From: M1-B18 sp048264125
GTDB taxonomy: Bacteria; Bacillota; Clostridia; Peptostreptococcales; Natronincolaceae
Assembly (NCBI GenBank): GCA_048264125.1
Contig: JBLXDM010000003.1
Coordinates: 62,001 to 126,000, forward strand
Length of the DNA stretch: 64,000 bases
Direction of reading: 5' to 3'
Shown here: positions 25,757 through 33,927 of the stretch, piece after piece
Numbering within the stretch: the stretch's first letter is position 1
How the letters are laid out: every line of letters starts with the position of its first letter
Made by a program: the position numbers and the translations under genes
The notes under the pieces: generated by a model
Seen by the model: the letters and a program-made list of their open reading frames with translations, nothing else
Databases searched by the model: none
Told to the model about the DNA's origin: nothing

Positions 25757-26329
25757 TTATACAAGTCCGGCGAAACCTAAAAAGGCTAAAGACATTAAGC
25801 TGGCAGTTATTAAAGCTATAGGGAAGCCTTTAAACACCCTGGGTACGTTAAATAATTCAATTCTTTCACGAATCGCTGCGAATAAAATTATAGCTAAAGA
25901 GAAGCCAACTGCAGCAGCAATTGCATTGATTACAGAAAGAATCAAGCTATAATCTGCATTAATATTTAAGATCGTAATACCCAGCACTGCACAGTTTGTA
26001 GTGATTAGCGGTAAATACACACCTAAAGACTGATACAGGGTAGGACTGGTTTTTTGAATAATCATTTCTACCAACTGAACTAAAGCAGCTATTACTAATA
26101 TAAAGGCAATTGTCTGCATGTATTCAATTTCAAATCTTTCTAATATATGGGTCTGAATCAGCTTAGTCATAAAAGCAGCTAATGCCATTACAAAGGTAAC
26201 TGCCATACCCATACCTGTTGCTGTTTCTACCTGCTTTGAAACCCCCAGGAAGGGACAAATACCCAAGAATCTAGATAAAACAAAGTTGTTTACTAGTATC
26301 GAGCTTACTAAAATAATAAATATTTCCAT
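25757..26329 (-). CDS. rnfA: Rnf complex subunit A
   Basis: This 190-residue, six-helix protein has NNFVLSRFLGICPFLGVSK near the N-terminus and TNCAVLGITILN in the middle, the symmetric motifs shared by RnfA and RnfE, which carry the Cys ligands of the intramembrane FeS cluster. It lies 16 bases before rnfB. Confidence 0.97.
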   Translation of the reverse strand: MEIFIILVSSILVNNFVLSRFLGICPFLGVSKQVETATGMGMAVTFVMALAAFMTKLIQTHILERFEIEYMQTIAFILVIAALVQLVEMIIQKTSPTLYQSLGVYLPLITTNCAVLGITILNINADYSLILSVINAIAAAVGFSLAIILFAAIRERIELFNVPRVFKGFPIALITASLMSLAFLGFAGLV

Positions 26330-26342
26330 ATCCTACACCTCC

Positions 26343-26948
26343 TTATTTTTCATTTGCACTCTTTTTAGAAGTAATTGCATTAAATATAGCCAACAATAAG
26401 CCCAACACAAGGAAGGCTCCTGGAGGCTGAGAAATAATTCTGGCAGGATGGAAGAAATCCACCATTACCGGAGTTCCCAGAATAGATCCGGAACCGAAAA
26501 GCTCTCTGATAGCACCAAGAATAAACAGAGCCACAGTGAAGCCTAAGCCCATACCTACACCATCTACAATTGAACTGATAACGGAATTCTTTGAAGCAAA
26601 GGATTCTGCCCTTGCCAATATGATGCAGTTAACAACTATTAATGGTATAAATATACCTAATGCTGCATCTAATGCAGGCAAATACGCCTTCAACAGCATA
26701 CCAACCATTGTAACGAAGGTTGCAATGATAACAACGAAGGCAGGAATTCTTATTTTGCTTGGAATAGCCTTTCTGGTTAAAGAAATTACTAAGTTAGAAC
26801 CTATTAATACGGCTGTTGTAGCCAAACCCATACCTAAGCCATTTTGTGCAGAAGTAGTAACCGCAAGAGTGGGACACATACCTAACACCTGAACAAACGT
26901 AGGGTTTTCAAAAATTAAGCCCTTTGAAAATACTTTACCTAAATTCAT
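26343..26948 (-). CDS. rnfE: Rnf complex subunit E
   Basis: The roughly 201-residue membrane protein has NPTFVQVLGMCPTLAVTT and IPLIVVNCIILARAESFASK, the RnfE counterparts of the RnfA motifs with conserved Cys. Two adjacent ATG codons exist; the second (26948) is better spaced from GGGGGTG. It lies 14 bases before rnfA. Confidence 0.96.
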   Translation of the reverse strand: MNLGKVFSKGLIFENPTFVQVLGMCPTLAVTTSAQNGLGMGLATTAVLIGSNLVISLTRKAIPSKIRIPAFVVIIATFVTMVGMLLKAYLPALDAALGIFIPLIVVNCIILARAESFASKNSVISSIVDGVGMGLGFTVALFILGAIRELFGSGSILGTPVMVDFFHPARIISQPPGAFLVLGLLLAIFNAITSKKSANEK

Positions 26949-26962
26949 CATCTCACCCCCGG

Positions 26963-27520
26963 TTATCTATTTTTTAAATTACTGTCAAATAATTCAGTTG
27001 AAGCATTTACGCCTGTAGTTACAGCTTTGCTGGAAACTGTAGCGCCTGAAACTGCCTGAATTTCTGCATCCTTAGCAGGTGCTTCCTTGGTAACACTAAA
27101 CTCAATTGCATCCTTACCAATGAAATTGTTAACAAAAGCAGCATCTGCAACCTTTGAGCCTAGACCAGGAGTTTCGGTATGCTGGCCAATTTTCAAGCCT
27201 GCAACCTTACCATCGATGGTTATACCAACAAGTGTTTCTACTGTTCCACCATAGCCCTTTGGTAAGGTTTTAACAGTATAACCAACTACACTGCCACCCT
27301 TAATTCCTTCATAGACCTCAACGATAATTCCCGAAGCAACACCTTCAACCTTCTGGAATTCTTCTGCCTCTGGAAGCAGCGCCTTGATGGATTCAATATT
27401 TTTCTCCTCAGCTCTCTGAACAATGATTGCCTGTGTCACATCATTAGTCAAACCTAAAACAAATGCAGCAATGGTAGTTATAATAAGTAAAATTAGTCCA
27501 TGCTTAACTATATCACGCAT
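26963..27520 (-). CDS. rnfG: Rnf complex subunit G (FMN-binding)
   Basis: The 185-residue protein has an N-terminal membrane helix (GLILLIITTIAAFVLGLT) and an FMN-binding domain. The flavinylation motif is AVSGATVSSKAVTTGV, in which the Thr of SGAT carries covalent FMN in this family. Its ATG abuts the rnfD stop codon with no gap. Confidence 0.96.
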   Translation of the reverse strand: MRDIVKHGLILLIITTIAAFVLGLTNDVTQAIIVQRAEEKNIESIKALLPEAEEFQKVEGVASGIIVEVYEGIKGGSVVGYTVKTLPKGYGGTVETLVGITIDGKVAGLKIGQHTETPGLGSKVADAAFVNNFIGKDAIEFSVTKEAPAKDAEIQAVSGATVSSKAVTTGVNASTELFDSNLKNR

Positions 27521-28465
27521 TTATTTCTTCACCTCCCCAAATACTCTAGGAGCAGTATACTTTTCTATAAGCGGTGCAGCCACATTCATTAACAGAATTG
27601 AGAAGCCAACACCCTCTGGATAAGCTCCATATAAACGGATCATACTTGCTATAATACCACAACCTAAGGCAAAGAATACCTTACCCTTAGCAGTTACTGG
27701 AGAAGATGCATAATCTGTAGCCATGAAGATAGCACCAATCATTAATCCACCTGCAAATATATGATACAGCATAAAATTAATATCAAAGCCACCAGCTATT
27801 AAAGTAATAACCGCTACTGTACCAATAAAGATTGCTGGTACCTTCGGTGAAATAACACCACGATAAATTAGGTAAAGACCACCTAAAATCAGTAGAATAG
27901 CTGATGTTTCACCCATTGAACCTGCCACATTACCGACAACAAGGTCATATAAATCAGGAGCCTTGCTTGGAACAGCTGTAAGACCCTTTACAAAGCTTAA
28001 TGGAGTAGCCCCTGATACAGCATCTGCACCTGGCTTAACCCATTGAGTCATTTGGTCTGTCCAAGAAAGCATAAGCATAATTCTAGCAGCCAGTGCAGGG
28101 TTCATAAAGTTCTGACCTAAACCACCAAATAACTGCTTAACAACTGCAATTGCAAATATTGATCCAACTACCGGAATCCACCATGGAGCCGAAGCAGGTA
28201 TATTTAAAACTAATAATAATCCGGTTACTACAGCACTATAGTCACTAATCGTAACAGGCTGCTTTCTTATTTTTTGTATCGTCATCTCCGTTAAAACCGC
28301 TGTTATAACTGCCAGTGCAATCAGCATAGCTGCATTTAGTCTAAAGAAATAAATTGCTCCCACAGTAGCCGGTAATAATGCTATAACAACATCTAACATG
28401 ATCTTAGAGGTTGTGTTTTCTGATAAAACGTGTGGAGAAGAAGATACTGTTAACTTTTCAACCAT
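27521..28465 (-). CDS. rnfD: Rnf complex subunit D
   Basis: This 314-residue, multi-helix protein has the flavinylation motif SGATPLS and typical stretches such as GGLGQNFMNPALAARIML and FMATDYASSPVT. It is a core ion-translocating subunit. ATG 28465 is chosen because GGGAGGG lies 6-12 bases upstream; the ATG pair at 28483-28486 overlaps that site. Confidence 0.96.
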   Translation of the reverse strand: MVEKLTVSSSPHVLSENTTSKIMLDVVIALLPATVGAIYFFRLNAAMLIALAVITAVLTEMTIQKIRKQPVTISDYSAVVTGLLLVLNIPASAPWWIPVVGSIFAIAVVKQLFGGLGQNFMNPALAARIMLMLSWTDQMTQWVKPGADAVSGATPLSFVKGLTAVPSKAPDLYDLVVGNVAGSMGETSAILLILGGLYLIYRGVISPKVPAIFIGTVAVITLIAGGFDINFMLYHIFAGGLMIGAIFMATDYASSPVTAKGKVFFALGCGIIASMIRLYGAYPEGVGFSILLMNVAAPLIEKYTAPRVFGEVKK

Positions 28466-28489
28466 TGTTCCTATCCCTCCCATCATTTC

Positions 28490-29815
28490 CTATGATTGCT
28501 TTCTCTTTTTAGCAATGATATTTCTCTTTGCAACACGAATTGCTTGTAATAATGGTATCTTTGAAGGACAGATAAATGAGCAGGAGCCACATTCAATACA
28601 ATCCAACGCTCTATACTTTTCAGCTGCCTCCATCATGTTGTTGTTCGAGAAATTACTTATATGCAATGGCTGTAAAAATGCAGGACATATGTCGACGCAT
28701 TTTCCACATCTGATACAAGGCCCTCTATCCGGTAGCTTAGCCTCTGCATCTGTAAATACCAATACTCCTGATGAGCCCTTTGTGATAACAACCTCGTCAG
28801 TATGGGTTGCAAGTCCCATCATCGGTCCACCCATTATAAGCTTACTTGGCTTTTGGGTTAAGCCACCACATTGCTCGATAACATCCTTCACAGGAACACC
28901 TATTTTTATTAATAGGTTTTTAGGGTTTGCGACCGCCTTGCCTGTAACTGTGGTTATACGCTCTACTAGTGGCATACCTGTTTTTATTGCAATAGCCACC
29001 TGAGCTGCAGTACCAACGTTATTTACAACTACTCCTACATCCATAGGAAGTCCACCGCTTGGTACCTCCCTCTTAGTACAAGCATAAATTAATTGCTTTT
29101 CTGCACCTTGAGGATACTTTGTATAAAGACCCACTACCTCAATGTTTGGATATTCAGCAGCAGCCTTAGTCATGGTCTCAATTGCATCCGGCTTATTAGA
29201 TTCGATTCCAATATAGCCCTTTTCAACTCCAACCGACTTCATTAAAGCTCTTAATCCATAAATAACGTTTTCAGGCATTTCTAGCATTAGCCTGTGGTCA
29301 GCTGTTAAGTAGGGCTCACACTCAGCACCATTAAGAATAATTGTGTTAATCTTCTTCTCGGGTGGAGGAGAAAGCTTAACATGGGTTGGGAAAGCAGCAC
29401 CACCCATACCTACAATTCCAGCTTCTTTAATAATATCAATAATTTCCTTGCTGCTTAGCTTTTCAATATCGCCCTTTGGTTGAACGGAAGGATCTACTTC
29501 ATTTTGGCCATCAGAAACAATGGTTATTGAAAGCACCTCACCGCCACCTGCTGCAGGCGTCATATCTATAGCTTTTACTTCTCCGGATACACTTGAATGC
29601 ACCGGTGATGAAACAAATCCCTTTGCCTCACCAATTTTTTGACCAACTAAAACTCGGTCACCAACCTTTACAATTGGCTCACAGGGAGCACCAATATGTT
29701 GTTGCATAGGGATAACTACCGTGCTTGGCTCAACTGCCCTCTCAATTGGAAAGTGTTCAGTTAGCTCTTTATACTCCGGTGGATGAATACCCCCCTTAAA
29801 GGTTAAAAGCTTCAT
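28490..29815 (-). CDS. rnfC: Rnf complex subunit C (NADH-binding)
   Basis: The 441-residue soluble subunit has TFKGGIHPPEYKE at the start, a NuoF-like NADH/FMN region (GMGGAAFPTHVKLSPP, NGAECEPYLTADHRLM), an SLBB-like part and two 4Fe-4S motifs CIRCGKCVDICP and CIECGSCSFICPS. It donates electrons to or takes them from NAD. First gene of the operon. ATG 29815 sits 8 bases after AGGGGTGA; an upstream GTG at 29827 overlaps that site. Confidence 0.97.
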   Translation of the reverse strand: MKLLTFKGGIHPPEYKELTEHFPIERAVEPSTVVIPMQQHIGAPCEPIVKVGDRVLVGQKIGEAKGFVSSPVHSSVSGEVKAIDMTPAAGGGEVLSITIVSDGQNEVDPSVQPKGDIEKLSSKEIIDIIKEAGIVGMGGAAFPTHVKLSPPPEKKINTIILNGAECEPYLTADHRLMLEMPENVIYGLRALMKSVGVEKGYIGIESNKPDAIETMTKAAAEYPNIEVVGLYTKYPQGAEKQLIYACTKREVPSGGLPMDVGVVVNNVGTAAQVAIAIKTGMPLVERITTVTGKAVANPKNLLIKIGVPVKDVIEQCGGLTQKPSKLIMGGPMMGLATHTDEVVITKGSSGVLVFTDAEAKLPDRGPCIRCGKCVDICPAFLQPLHISNFSNNNMMEAAEKYRALDCIECGSCSFICPSKIPLLQAIRVAKRNIIAKKRKQS

Positions 29816-29961
29816 TATGATTTTCACCCCTTGTTTAATTTTTAATAAACATTAACTATTATTCATTCTACAAAAACCTGCAAGCTCCTCTATTAATAAA
29901 AAAATAACAATTCAATTATGCATAGCATTTTATGAAGGATTGCTATTTTCAATTACAGAAA

Positions 29962-29989
29962 TGTATACTGTATTATGATAATTGAACAA
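29962..29989 (-). promoter_or_regulatory. Candidate promoter of the rnf operon
   Basis: On the minus strand TTGTTC (29984-29989) and TATACA (29962-29967) are 16 bases apart, about 145 bases before rnfC. The rest of 29816-30098 is AT-rich with no other feature I can support. Confidence 0.4.
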
Positions 29990-30098
29990 ACACGCCTTCA
30001 TTTTTTCCATAAAAAGGAGCTTCGGTCAGTAGAAGTAAATACATATTATTACTACTTAATATTAATTCATTTTAAATAATATAATATTATAAAATGTA

Positions 30099-30641
30099 TT
30101 ATTTAACAAGTTCTTTTAATTCGGAAGCAATGTATTCCCTGAGCCACGACAGCACCTCTATGTTAGTAATTTCAACCTCTTTAAGTATATTCTTGATTTC
30201 TTTGGTGTCAAAATAAATTTTTTTTGAGCTGTATTTATGTGTATATAAATAATCAATCCCAGGGTCTGCTTGTATTAAAGTTATCAAAGTGTCTGTTATA
30301 TTTCCTAATGGTGCTCTATCTATATGGCTATGCTTGAAGGTGGCTTTAACAATAGTACCCCTTCCCTTTTGTGATTCTAATACCAAGCCTCCGTCACATT
30401 GTTCAGCAGCAGCCTGAAGTAGTGATAAGCCAAGGCCCACCCGTCTAGTGCTTCTAGAGGTATAAAAGGGATCCAGGGCCTTCCTAAGCTCCTCATCATC
30501 CATCCCTTTACCATTATCCTCGATTAATATATCTAGCCTGTCCAGCTGCAAATCCTCCAATATTTCAATTATAATTGAGGTAGCCCCTGCAGCTATAGAA
30601 TTTTGTGTTATATCTAGAATATGTAATGCCAGCTCCTTCAT
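30099..30641 (-). CDS. GHKL ATP-binding protein of the hydrogenase-linked regulatory set
   Basis: This 180-residue protein is a stand-alone histidine-kinase-like ATPase domain. The N box is HILDITQNSIAAGA (about 7-20), the G1 box IEDNGKGMDDEE and the G2 box RRVGLGLSLLQAA. There is no receiver, sensor or phospho-His domain. Relatives occur beside DRTGG and PHP genes and NADH-dependent [FeFe] hydrogenase genes; their job is not known. ATG 30641 has GGAGGT 7 bases upstream. Here it is the last of five regulatory genes directly upstream of rnf. Confidence 0.8.
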   Translation of the reverse strand: MKELALHILDITQNSIAAGATSIIIEILEDLQLDRLDILIEDNGKGMDDEELRKALDPFYTSRSTRRVGLGLSLLQAAAEQCDGGLVLESQKGRGTIVKATFKHSHIDRAPLGNITDTLITLIQADPGIDYLYTHKYSSKKIYFDTKEIKNILKEVEITNIEVLSWLREYIASELKELVK

Positions 30642-30767
30642 ACATTTTACCTCCAATTTTTATCTATGTTAAAAGCTCATTGTAAAGTAATAGGACTTTT
30701 TCCCCCTTAACAATCCCCATTGCATAAGAATTTTAATGAAAATAGGACTTTTTTATACAATAAAATA

Positions 30768-30788
30768 AACTTTGTCGTAGACAAAGTT
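30768..30788 (-). terminator. Terminator-like hairpin after the PHP gene
   Basis: AACTTTGTC (30768-30776) and GACAAAGTT (30780-30788) form a perfect 9-bp stem with a 3-base loop. On the minus strand TATTTTATTG follows. It lies 4 bases beyond the PHP gene stop and suggests that the following HATPase gene is partly uncoupled. Confidence 0.6.
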
Positions 30789-30792
30789 ATGG

Positions 30793-31503
30793 TCATTTCT
30801 TAAGTGCATTTAATACTGCTCTGGCGGTTATCGCTTCAACCTCTAAAAAAATCTCCCGTTCTAGGATATCACTAAGTCTGTGGGCGTCGGAGCTCCTTAT
30901 TATTTTATAATTCCTTAGATATGGATATCTTTCCTCCATCTCTTTATATTGACATTTGCAGGTGAGCTCCACAGTAGTAAATTCTAGATGTGGGGAAACA
31001 AAGCCTAGGTTTGATATAATGCTAAAGGCCTCCCTATCTATATGAGCCGGAATTGCAACCCCGCCTCTAAGTCGAACCTCCTTTACTGCCTCCTCTATTG
31101 ATAAATCTAGGGCATTTAGAAGTAAAGGCTTAACCTCATCAATGATTTCATCCTCCTGATCATAAACATATTGATGACCAAAAACCCTTGGCTTGTTTTG
31201 TATAGGTGGCAAAGCACTTTCCAAAAGAGGCTGCAGGCTTAATGCATCTGCTGTATTCTCAAACAAAGCCAGCAAATGCACCTCCTCCTTTGTAGTTATC
31301 TCTATTCCCGGTATAAATAAAAGCCCTTTGGCTTCAGCGATTTGAGAGAGGGCAGGAAGATTTCTCGTAGAATTATGATCGGTAACTGCAATCGCATCTA
31401 GTCCCTTTATACATGCCATATTTACGATATTATTGGGGGTCATCTCCTTTTCCCCGCAGGGGGAAAGTCCGCTATGAATATGTAGGTCAACGGCTATATT
31501 CAT
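30793..31503 (-). CDS. PHP-domain metal-dependent phosphoesterase
   Basis: The 236-residue protein has the PHP motifs VDLHIHSGLSPCGE, AVTDHNS, GIEITTKEEVHLL, AIPAHIDRE and SSDAHRL, with all metal-binding His and Asp present. Related enzymes hydrolyse phosphate esters or oligonucleotides; the substrate is unknown. Its ATG overlaps the stop of the DRTGG gene by 4 bases, showing coupling within the regulatory set. Confidence 0.88.
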   Translation of the reverse strand: MNIAVDLHIHSGLSPCGEKEMTPNNIVNMACIKGLDAIAVTDHNSTRNLPALSQIAEAKGLLFIPGIEITTKEEVHLLALFENTADALSLQPLLESALPPIQNKPRVFGHQYVYDQEDEIIDEVKPLLLNALDLSIEEAVKEVRLRGGVAIPAHIDREAFSIISNLGFVSPHLEFTTVELTCKCQYKEMEERYPYLRNYKIIRSSDAHRLSDILEREIFLEVEAITARAVLNALKK

Positions 31504-31841
31504 TTTATCAAATCATGCTCCTTTATTCTTATTGCCAGCTGATAGGCACTATGTTTACTCCTCAATAGAGGGATTCCCTCATGATTAGCCTTCTCTACCG
31601 TCTGGCTATCAATTTCAGCATACTCAGGTATTATTATACAGGAGGCGTCCGCCAACAAAGCGACTGCCAATATATTGACATGTGTTTGTATTGTTATCCA
31701 TATGTTACCAGCTTGAAGGTGTGCCATCACCCAGCTTAGCAAATCGCCAATATACACCCCAGATATCGTGTTATCCAAGCCGCCTTCTCCTGCAATTAGC
31801 TCCAGCTCCAGTAGCTTAATCAGATCACTAACCTTATGCAT
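31500..31841 (-). CDS. DRTGG-domain protein
   Basis: This 113-residue protein resembles DRTGG domains, the module found in CBS-linked pyrophosphatases and phosphotransacetylases: LELELIAGEGGLDNTISGVYIGDLLSWVM at the start and AVALLADASCIIIPEYAEID in the middle. DRTGG domains probably sense nucleotides. It lies 20 bases after the HATPase gene with GGGGGAG before ATG 31841. A second DRTGG gene is at 32379. Confidence 0.85.
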   Translation of the reverse strand: MHKVSDLIKLLELELIAGEGGLDNTISGVYIGDLLSWVMAHLQAGNIWITIQTHVNILAVALLADASCIIIPEYAEIDSQTVEKANHEGIPLLRSKHSAYQLAIRIKEHDLIK

Positions 31842-31861
31842 CTATAGCTCCCCCTGTCCAC

Positions 31862-32275
31862 TCAATTTAGCAAAATAGTCATCGTTACTGTTGTTGATTC
31901 TCCCACTGTCGACTCAATGTCAAACATGTCGGAGCAACGCTTCATGTTTGGCAAGCCCATTCCTGCACCAAAGCCCAGCTCCCTAACCTCGTGTGGTGCA
32001 GTTGAGTAGCCCTCTGTCATAGCTTTTTCGAGATTTTCTATACCTGGACCAGTGTCCTTGGCTACAATTTTGATTTTTACCGGGTCTATGTTAAGCTCTA
32101 TTATACCACCCTGTGAATGAATTATGATATTCATTTCTGCCTCATAGGTGGCTACAGCAACCCTTTTTATTACATCCGTTGAAATCCCCAGCTGCTTTAA
32201 CAGCTTTTTTATATTACTTGATGCCTCCCCAGCTCTGGAAAAATCATATCTAACAATATCATAGCATACTTGAAT
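31862..32275 (-). CDS. Anti-sigma-factor-like HATPase, apparent ATT start
   Basis: The clear ATP-binding core is TYEAEMNIIIHSQGG (N box), VAKDTGPGIENLE (G1) and GFGAGMGLPNMKR (G2). The first ATG (32134) falls inside the N box, which would break the domain. The frame is open 47 codons further back and encodes the family's usual start (YDIVRYDFSRAGEASSNIKK, then LLKQLG). An in-frame TAG at 32282-32284 limits the start. The only near-cognate codon behind a ribosome binding site is ATT at 32273-32275, 8 bases after a perfect GGAGGT, giving 137 residues, the family's normal length. Role: likely a small regulatory ATPase of the hydrogenase-linked set. Confidence 0.82.
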   Translation of the reverse strand: MQVCYDIVRYDFSRAGEASSNIKKLLKQLGISTDVIKRVAVATYEAEMNIIIHSQGGIIELNIDPVKIKIVAKDTGPGIENLEKAMTEGYSTAPHEVRELGFGAGMGLPNMKRCSDMFDIESTVGESTTVTMTILLN

Positions 32276-32295
32276 AGTCCTCTACCTCCTCTGTT

Positions 32296-32360
32296 CAACA
32301 AAAGCACTCGGTGCCTTTTGTTTCCAAGGAACCCATGTGTTCCTTAGGACGCTCCGCTGT
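32296..32360 (-). promoter_or_regulatory. Tandem hairpins in the leader of the ATT-start gene
   Basis: Between the second DRTGG gene and the HATPase gene lie two stems: AAGGAAC / GTTCCTT (32326-32332 with 32339-32345, perfect) and AAAAGCAC / GTGC-c-TTTT (32300-32319, one bulge). On the minus strand the latter ends in CTTTTGTTG, a weak terminator-like tail. A GC-rich segment with a possible third stem is at 32346-32364. Function unknown; attenuation or mRNA processing are options. Confidence 0.4.
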
Positions 32361-32378
32361 ATCCTTCTTAACTTAATC

Positions 32379-32732
32379 CTACCGACAGCCCTTTGCACCC
32401 TTTAACCCATTACTATATAGTATACCACAGGAATTATACAGAATTAAATCTGTCGCCATAACTACGATACCGGTTTCTTCAGCCAGCCTTAAGGTCTCCT
32501 CATCAGGCTTTTTTCCCCTTACAAAAACAACGGCATTTATATCCTTCATTTCTGCAGTTCTAATGGTATGAGGATTGCAAAGTCCAGTTAGTAGCAAGGT
32601 CTTGTCCTCAACATAGGCCAACACATCACTCATTAAGTCGCAGGCAAAAACGGTATTGATATCCATGTCCAATAATTTTTCACCCGACAAAACATCTGCA
32701 TTAAGCAGCTGTTTTATTTGTTTTAGATTCAT
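32379..32732 (-). CDS. DRTGG-domain protein, first gene of the regulatory set
   Basis: The 117-residue protein starts MNLKQIKQLLNADVLSGEKL and contains VFACDLMSDVLAYVEDKTLLL and DINAVVFVRGKKPDEETLRLA, as in DRTGG proteins encoded beside clostridial bifurcating hydrogenases. The Cys-containing segment LYNSCGILYSNGL near the end is also typical. GGAGGGG precedes ATG 32732. It starts the 32732-30099 gene group; the SPOR-domain gene upstream ends 23 bases away. Confidence 0.85.
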   Translation of the reverse strand: MNLKQIKQLLNADVLSGEKLLDMDINTVFACDLMSDVLAYVEDKTLLLTGLCNPHTIRTAEMKDINAVVFVRGKKPDEETLRLAEETGIVVMATDLILYNSCGILYSNGLKGAKGCR

Positions 32733-32755
32733 TTAAACCCCTCCATAAAATTATG

Positions 32756-33634
32756 TCATTTGACTACTTCAACTATTCTGAATAGACTATCCAAATAAAG
32801 ACTGTGAACTTTGAAATCCACATCATCACCACTGGCCTCCAAAAGCGCTAGGCTTTGTTGAAGGTTTTCCACCTGGAATTCAAGCATTTTTTCTATACTG
32901 CTCTTTTTTTGAAAGCTACTGGGAAAAACGGCCTCATTATTAATAATATTGATTTCCTCCAGTAATGTTTGTTGTTTTTTTAACAATTCGACATACTGAC
33001 CTTTTTCTCCTCTTTTTTGAATTAAATTATTCCACTCAACCGATAATACCTCCATGCTATCAATGAGCTCATTTAGCTTTCCTGCTAAATCCTTCATTTT
33101 AGCCTCAGAAGCATTCGCATCAAATTCGATTCCTTTAGCAGGAAGGCTTAGATCTGATATGTAGGCATCAGGATAGTATTCTTTAATATGGCCTATATTC
33201 TCCTCAATAATACTTCTGCTGGTTGCACCCATTGTATAGACCTTGTAGCTATTGTCAATTTTATAAACCAAATTTGGCAGCCCTGCTGAGTTTAAATCAG
33301 CAATAAGGACATCAGCATTTTGAGTGTCGTTTAAGCTGGCCACCTGTATAGTGTATATGCTTAATGGTTTTATTTCTGCGATTTCTAGCTTTTTTTCAAC
33401 CTCTATTGGGTCTTCCTCTTCATCGGCAGCATCCTCGGGACTCAAGCTCTCTTCACTCAGGTCAAGACCCTCCGGCAAAACCTCATCGCCATTTAATACC
33501 GGTATCATTACCTTTTCAGTTAATTTTAATCCTGCATAAATCGCTATTGCCGGCAGTACAATACAAAAAAGCATTACCAAAATAAAAGTATTCTTTCTAC
33601 GATTTCTCTTTATACCCATACGACTCCTCTTCAT
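32756..33634 (-). CDS. SPOR-domain membrane protein
   Basis: The 292-residue bitopic protein has a basic start (KRSRMGIKRNRRKN), a membrane helix (TFILVMLFCIVLPAIAIYAGL), an acidic linker (LSEESLSPEDAADEEEDPIE) and a SPOR-like domain (YTIQVASLNDTQNADVLIAD, to about residue 170), then a helical region of unknown fold. SPOR domains bind denuded glycan at division or sporulation septa. ATG 33634, 6 bases after GGAGGTG, is preferred over 33682. Confidence 0.82.
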   Translation of the reverse strand: MKRSRMGIKRNRRKNTFILVMLFCIVLPAIAIYAGLKLTEKVMIPVLNGDEVLPEGLDLSEESLSPEDAADEEEDPIEVEKKLEIAEIKPLSIYTIQVASLNDTQNADVLIADLNSAGLPNLVYKIDNSYKVYTMGATSRSIIEENIGHIKEYYPDAYISDLSLPAKGIEFDANASEAKMKDLAGKLNELIDSMEVLSVEWNNLIQKRGEKGQYVELLKKQQTLLEEINIINNEAVFPSSFQKKSSIEKMLEFQVENLQQSLALLEASGDDVDFKVHSLYLDSLFRIVEVVK

Positions 33635-33825
33635 AACAGCACCTCCGTAATAACTCGCATTATTCTTGTCCAACTCCAACATTTATTTTGCCTTAGTTAT
33701 ATATATAGCTTAGGACAAAAGGTTATGCCTATATCAAATAAAACCTGCTCTAATTCAGTAATCGACGACAATAATTTTCCGGCTACTAATACAAATCTAC
33801 ATGTATAATGCACAAAATCCTCATA

Positions 33826-33856
33826 ATAAAAAGAGACCTGCTATGGGCAAGTCTCC
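33826..33856 (-). terminator. Terminator of the NlpC/P60 gene
   Basis: AGAGACCTGC (33832-33841) pairs imperfectly with GCAAGTCTCC (33847-33856). On the minus strand TTTTTAT follows. Confidence 0.65.
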
Positions 33857-33927
33857 TAAATTAATCTTTTCACTTTTCGTTATTCAGTATTAACTATTAA
33901 CTGTTAACTATTCACTAATTCTTTTTC

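Noticed and set aside
28398..29003. 201-codon plus-strand frame across rnfC/rnfD
   Set aside because: Lies opposite two certain genes, has no supporting start signal and no recognisable domain.
33700..33725. Near-palindrome around CCTTAGTTATATATATAGC
   Set aside because: Imperfect and mostly alternating AT; such sequence arises easily in a low-GC intergenic region.
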